A stretch of 64,000 bases of DNA from Aminipila sp963524205. Its GTDB lineage: Bacteria > Bacillota > Clostridia > Peptostreptococcales > Anaerovoracaceae. How positions within the stretch are numbered: the stretch's first letter is position 1; every line of letters begins with the position of its first letter. The stretch spans positions 124,001 through 188,000 of the forward strand of contig CAURED010000001.1 in assembly GCA_963524205.1 (NCBI GenBank), in the 5' to 3' direction. The position numbers and the translations under genes were made by a program. The notes under the pieces are model-generated. The model was not told the origin of the DNA, ran no database searches, and worked only from the letters and a program-made list of their open reading frames with translations. Positions 61,121 through 64,000 of the stretch are shown here, piece after piece.

Positions 61121-63434
61121 GCTTCACTCTTTCTTTTTCTTCAGCTCGCTTTGCATTATTAAATCTGTCCACAGTTCCTACGAGGTAACCTGTAATTCTT
61201 CTTATTCTTTCAAATCCAGAATCCCCATCATCTTCTTTTCTATGGCATAACGGACATTCATTGTCAATAATCCCTGTATAACCGCAAATAGGATCTCGGT
61301 CTACCGGATGATTTATAGAACCGTATCCAATTCCACTTTCTTTCATGCATCTTACAACTTTTTCAAATGCATCTAAATTTTTGCAAGGATCTCCATCTAA
61401 TTCAACATAAGAAATATGTCCGCCATTTGTAAGCGAATGATAAGGAGCTTCTAACTTAATCTTGTCAAAGGCTGAAATATTATAATAAACCGGAATATGA
61501 AAAGAGTTTGTGTAATAATCTCTGTCCGTTACACCCTCAATAACACCATATCTCTCTTTATCCATCCTTACAAAACGCCCAGATAATCCCTCTGCTGGAG
61601 TTGCAATTAGTGAATAATTGAATCCAGTTTTCTTTGTTTCTTCATCCATTCTCTTTCTCATATAACCAATGATATTAAGTCCAAGATTCTGAGCTTCTAA
61701 AGTTTCACCATGGTGGTTTCCAATTAATGCTTTCAAGCATTCTGCTAATCCTATAAATCCAACTGTCAAAGTTCCATGTTTTAAAACTTCCCCTACACTG
61801 TCGTCAGGCTTTAACTTTTCAGAATCAAGCCATATACCTTGTCCCATTAAGAATGGATAATTTTTAACTTTCTTTGAAGCCTGGATTCTATACCTTTCCA
61901 TAAGCTGATCAACAACAAGTTGTAATTTTCTTTCCAGATCTTCAAAGAAAATATCTACGTTACCATTAGCTTTAATAGCCAATCTCGGAAGATTAATAGA
62001 AGTAAAACTTAAATTACCTCTTCCTCCTACTACCTCTCGTGTTGGATCATAAGCATTTCCGACTACTCTTGTACGACATCCCATATAAGCGACTTCTGTA
62101 TTTATATCGCCTGGCTTATAATACTGTAAATTAAACGGTGCATCTATGAATGAGAAATTAGGGAACAATCTTTTTGCAGAAACTTTGCAAGCCAGCTTAA
62201 ATAAATCATAATTAGGTTCACCAGGATTATAGTTAATACCTTCTTTAACCTTAAATATATGAATAGGGAAAATTGCAGTTTCACCATTCCCAAGCCCTGC
62301 TTCCGTAGCAAGTAAAATATTCTCAATAATCAGACGTCCTTCAGGAGTAGTATCTGTACCATAATTTATTGAGCTGAATGGAATCTGTGCTCCTGCACGG
62401 GAATGCATTGTGTTTAAATTATGAACAAATGCTTCCATTGCTTGATAAGTAGCTCGCTTTATTTCCTGATCTGCATATTTTTTAGCTCTTTCCTGAAGCT
62501 TTGTTATATCGTCAGCATTAATTTTTTCTGCAAGGAATTCTGCTTCTTTTTCTTTATAATCATTATCATCTGCCATAATAGGAGAAACATTAAACTTTTC
62601 TTCGATTTCATGACCGATATTTTTTGCAATTTCCACTCCTTCTTCAATATCATAAAGGATGTTCATAAGCTTCCCTAAGTTATTCCAATATAATTTCTTA
62701 TAAGTTTTTTTAACTCCATCTGCCATACCATAATCAAAATTTGGAACGCTTTGTCCTCCATGCTGATCATTTTGATTCGACTGGATTGCTATACATGCTA
62801 ATGCTGCATAACTCTGAATATCATTGGGTTCTCTAAGGAATCCATGCCCTGTAGAAAAACCGTCTTTAAAAAGACTCTTTAAATCAATTTGGCAGCAAGT
62901 AGTAGTTAATGTTAAAAAGTCTAAATCATGAATATGTATGTCTCCCTCTATGTGTGCTTTAGAATGTTCAGGATTTAATACATACATTTCATAGAACTGC
63001 TTTGCCCCTTCAGAACCATATTTCAACATAGTTCCCATCGCGGTATCACCATCAATATTGGCATTTTCTCTTTTAATATCGTTTTCTTTAGCTTCTTTAA
63101 AAGTCAGGTCTTCATAAATCTTCATTAACCTTGTATTCATTTCTCTTATTCTTGTTCTTTCTGCACGATACAAAATATATTCTTTTGCAGTTCTAGCATG
63201 TCCGTTTTCAATTAAAATCTTTTCTACAGCATCTTGTATTTCTTCTACAGTTGGAGATTCAGTATGTTTTACTTCAACAAGATATAGTTCAGCTTGTCTT
63301 GCTAAATATCTTGCCATTTCAAAGTCGTTTCCACCTAAAACCTGTGCAGCTTTATAGATTGCATCCGCAATCTTATCTATATCAAATTTAGCCATACGAC
63401 CATCACGTTTCCTTATCTTTTTTATTACATCCAT
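61086..63434 (-). CDS. nrdD: Anaerobic (class III) ribonucleoside-triphosphate reductase
   Basis: 782 residues. N-terminal ATP-cone (KIRKRDGRMAKFDIDKIADAIYKAA), catalytic barrel with the THE-loop region (DIHIHDLDFLT), a zinc site with CGYTGI and CPLC, and the glycyl radical site RITGYL with Gly749. It makes dNTPs under strict anaerobiosis using formate. GGAGGAG ribosome site. Probably the main dNTP source. Confidence 0.96.
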   Translation of the reverse strand: MDVIKKIRKRDGRMAKFDIDKIADAIYKAAQVLGGNDFEMARYLARQAELYLVEVKHTESPTVEEIQDAVEKILIENGHARTAKEYILYRAERTRIREMNTRLMKIYEDLTFKEAKENDIKRENANIDGDTAMGTMLKYGSEGAKQFYEMYVLNPEHSKAHIEGDIHIHDLDFLTLTTTCCQIDLKSLFKDGFSTGHGFLREPNDIQSYAALACIAIQSNQNDQHGGQSVPNFDYGMADGVKKTYKKLYWNNLGKLMNILYDIEEGVEIAKNIGHEIEEKFNVSPIMADDNDYKEKEAEFLAEKINADDITKLQERAKKYADQEIKRATYQAMEAFVHNLNTMHSRAGAQIPFSSINYGTDTTPEGRLIIENILLATEAGLGNGETAIFPIHIFKVKEGINYNPGEPNYDLFKLACKVSAKRLFPNFSFIDAPFNLQYYKPGDINTEVAYMGCRTRVVGNAYDPTREVVGGRGNLSFTSINLPRLAIKANGNVDIFFEDLERKLQLVVDQLMERYRIQASKKVKNYPFLMGQGIWLDSEKLKPDDSVGEVLKHGTLTVGFIGLAECLKALIGNHHGETLEAQNLGLNIIGYMRKRMDEETKKTGFNYSLIATPAEGLSGRFVRMDKERYGVIEGVTDRDYYTNSFHIPVYYNISAFDKIKLEAPYHSLTNGGHISYVELDGDPCKNLDAFEKVVRCMKESGIGYGSINHPVDRDPICGYTGIIDNECPLCHRKEDDGDSGFERIRRITGYLVGTVDRFNNAKRAEEKERVKHDVTTGKMEKI

Positions 63435-63568
63435 CCTTTATCTCCTCCTGTTACTTCTTCCAAAGCAATAAAATGCGAAACTTTAATTATAAGTGCTTTA
63501 CAATATTTATTGCTATATTTATGTATAATTGCTATAAGCTGTACCATATCTAGTGCAGCCACAATAAA

Positions 63569-63596
63569 ATTATACCTACTAATAAATGAAAGTCAA
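63569..63596 (-). promoter_or_regulatory. nrdDG promoter
   Basis: Minus strand: TTGACT (63596-63591), 16-base spacer, TATAAT (63574-63569), giving a leader of about 128 bases before nrdD. Confidence 0.65.
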
Positions 63597-63692
63597 CAAT
63601 AAATTCCATCGAAATTATTAAATAATTTGTCGATTTTTCTGCAACCGTTTATATACCTTATTTGAAGCACCTTAAAAAAATTACATAAAAAT

Positions 63693-63749
63693 AACACAGA
63701 GTAAATCAGTTGTTCTTTAAATACAACTAGTTTGTTTTTACTCTGTGTT
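63693..63749 (-). terminator. Terminator after the acetyltransferase
   Basis: 13-bp arms AACACAGAGTAAA / TTTACTCTGTGTT enclose an inner AGTTGT/ACAACT stem; on the minus strand ATTTTT follows. Confidence 0.8.
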
Positions 63750-63773
63750 CTATGCATTATTCATCATTTGGAT

Positions 63774-63789
63774 ACACTATATATAGTAT
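63774..63789. promoter_or_regulatory. NrdR-box-like palindrome
   Basis: ACACTATATATAGTAT matches the NrdR consensus core C-W-A-T-A-T-A-T-W-G at all ten positions. It is about 200 bases upstream of the nrdD promoter and no second copy at the usual spacing is seen, so it may be AT-rich chance. Confidence 0.3.
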
Positions 63790-63798
63790 ATATTATAC

Positions 63799-64000
63799 TC
63801 ATCTGTCATGAATTTTTCCATAATACTCCGCACGAAGCAAAGCCAGCAAATGTAAATCATAATATCTGCCATTTTTCTTGCAGGCATTTCGGGCAAGACC
63901 TTCATGTTTAAATCCTAGTTTACCATATAATGTGGCTGCAACATTATTGCCTTCAAAATGATCCAGGGTAACTCTTTCCATATGTAAATTCATAAAACAA
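63799..64000 (-). CDS. GNAT-family N-acetyltransferase, partial (C-terminal part)
   Basis: The frame runs off the window edge. The visible 67 or so codons read MERVTLDHFEGNNVAATLYGKLGF..EG, the acetyl-CoA-binding end of a RimI/SpeG-like GNAT protein (N-x-x-A-x-x-L-Y-x-K-L-G-F), then a conserved LHLLALLRAEY tail. The start lies beyond 64000. Confidence 0.8.
   Translation of the reverse strand, partial: CFMNLHMERVTLDHFEGNNVAATLYGKLGFKHEGLARNACKKNGRYYDLHLLALLRAEYYGKIHDR

Noticed and set aside
1..64000. CRISPR arrays, rRNA or tRNA genes
   Set aside because: No regularly spaced direct repeats and no tRNA- or rRNA-like stretch were seen; the gaps are AT-rich and mostly hold terminators or promoters.

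Overview
The window looks like chromosomal core DNA of a low-GC, endospore-forming, anaerobic member of the Clostridia (Firmicutes). Direct evidence for sporulation: spo0A with two 0A-type boxes, spoIVB, a bofC-like gene, part of the spoIIIA cluster, ylbJ and an alpha/beta-type SASP. Evidence for anaerobic life: a class III ribonucleotide reductase (nrdD-nrdG), NifU/NifS Fe-S assembly and several radical-SAM enzymes. Shine-Dalgarno sequences are strong and TTG starts are frequent. The genus cannot be named from the sequence alone; the gene order resembles Peptostreptococcales/Anaerovoracaceae-type genomes, but that is a guess.

Layout. 1-3.6 kb is a decaying accessory patch: a frameshifted dimethylargininase, a LysR fragment fused to the tail of a serine hydrolase, a second tail remnant, one intact serine-hydrolase lipoprotein and a frameshifted zinc-ribbon gene. 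3.9-5.7 kb is a small membrane redox operon (TlpA-like lipoprotein, 51-residue CxxC membrane protein, polyferredoxin). 5.7-8.1 kb holds panD, a cold-shock gene, a hypothetical gene, a possible small RNA and a YneA-like LysM gene whose promoter carries three LexA-type boxes. 8.4-26.4 kb is one long minus-strand directon: asp23, nusB, a TsaD-like gene, xseA, xseB, ispA, dxs, tlyA, an aminotransferase, mutS, mutL, miaA, a tyrosine recombinase, a YnbB-type PLP enzyme, a VTT-domain protein, an unknown membrane protein and a VOC protein. 26.4-28.7 kb is a pared-down spoIIIA cluster (AE, an anchor-only AF, an anchor-only AG-like gene, AH). 28.8-38.9 kb carries nifU-nifS, a YnzC/YneB-like pair, spo0A, spoIVB, a bofC-like gene, a comEA-like gene and the DUF2344/radical-SAM pair. 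39-48.9 kb has obgE-rpmA-rplU, recA (with a LexA box), a PncC-type cinA, pgsA, rimO, ftsK and uppP. 48.9-52.8 kb has divergent asd and dapA, then rpmF and ackA. 52.9-60.5 kb is the tmcAL-ylbJ-coaD-rsmD-SASP-recG-asp23-rpmB block. 60.6-64 kb has nrdD-nrdG and the end of an acetyltransferase gene.

How it fits together. Most genes serve genome maintenance (mutSL, xseAB, recG, recA, ftsK), translation (rpmA, rplU, rpmF, rpmB, miaA, tlyA, rimO, rsmD, tmcAL, obgE), isoprenoid and envelope synthesis (dxs, ispA, uppP, pgsA, asd, dapA) and sporulation. Two LexA-type promoters (yneA-like and recA) imply a Bacillus-type SOS circuit. I found no rRNA or tRNA gene, no CRISPR array, no complete insertion sequence and no prophage. 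I did not find a convincing entirely new multi-gene system. The most unusual items are the anchor-only SpoIIIA proteins, the tyrosine recombinase embedded in the mutS-mutL-miaA operon, the triple-LexA promoter, the redox operon, the co-absence of Prp and the L27 extension, and a probable leaderless tmcAL.
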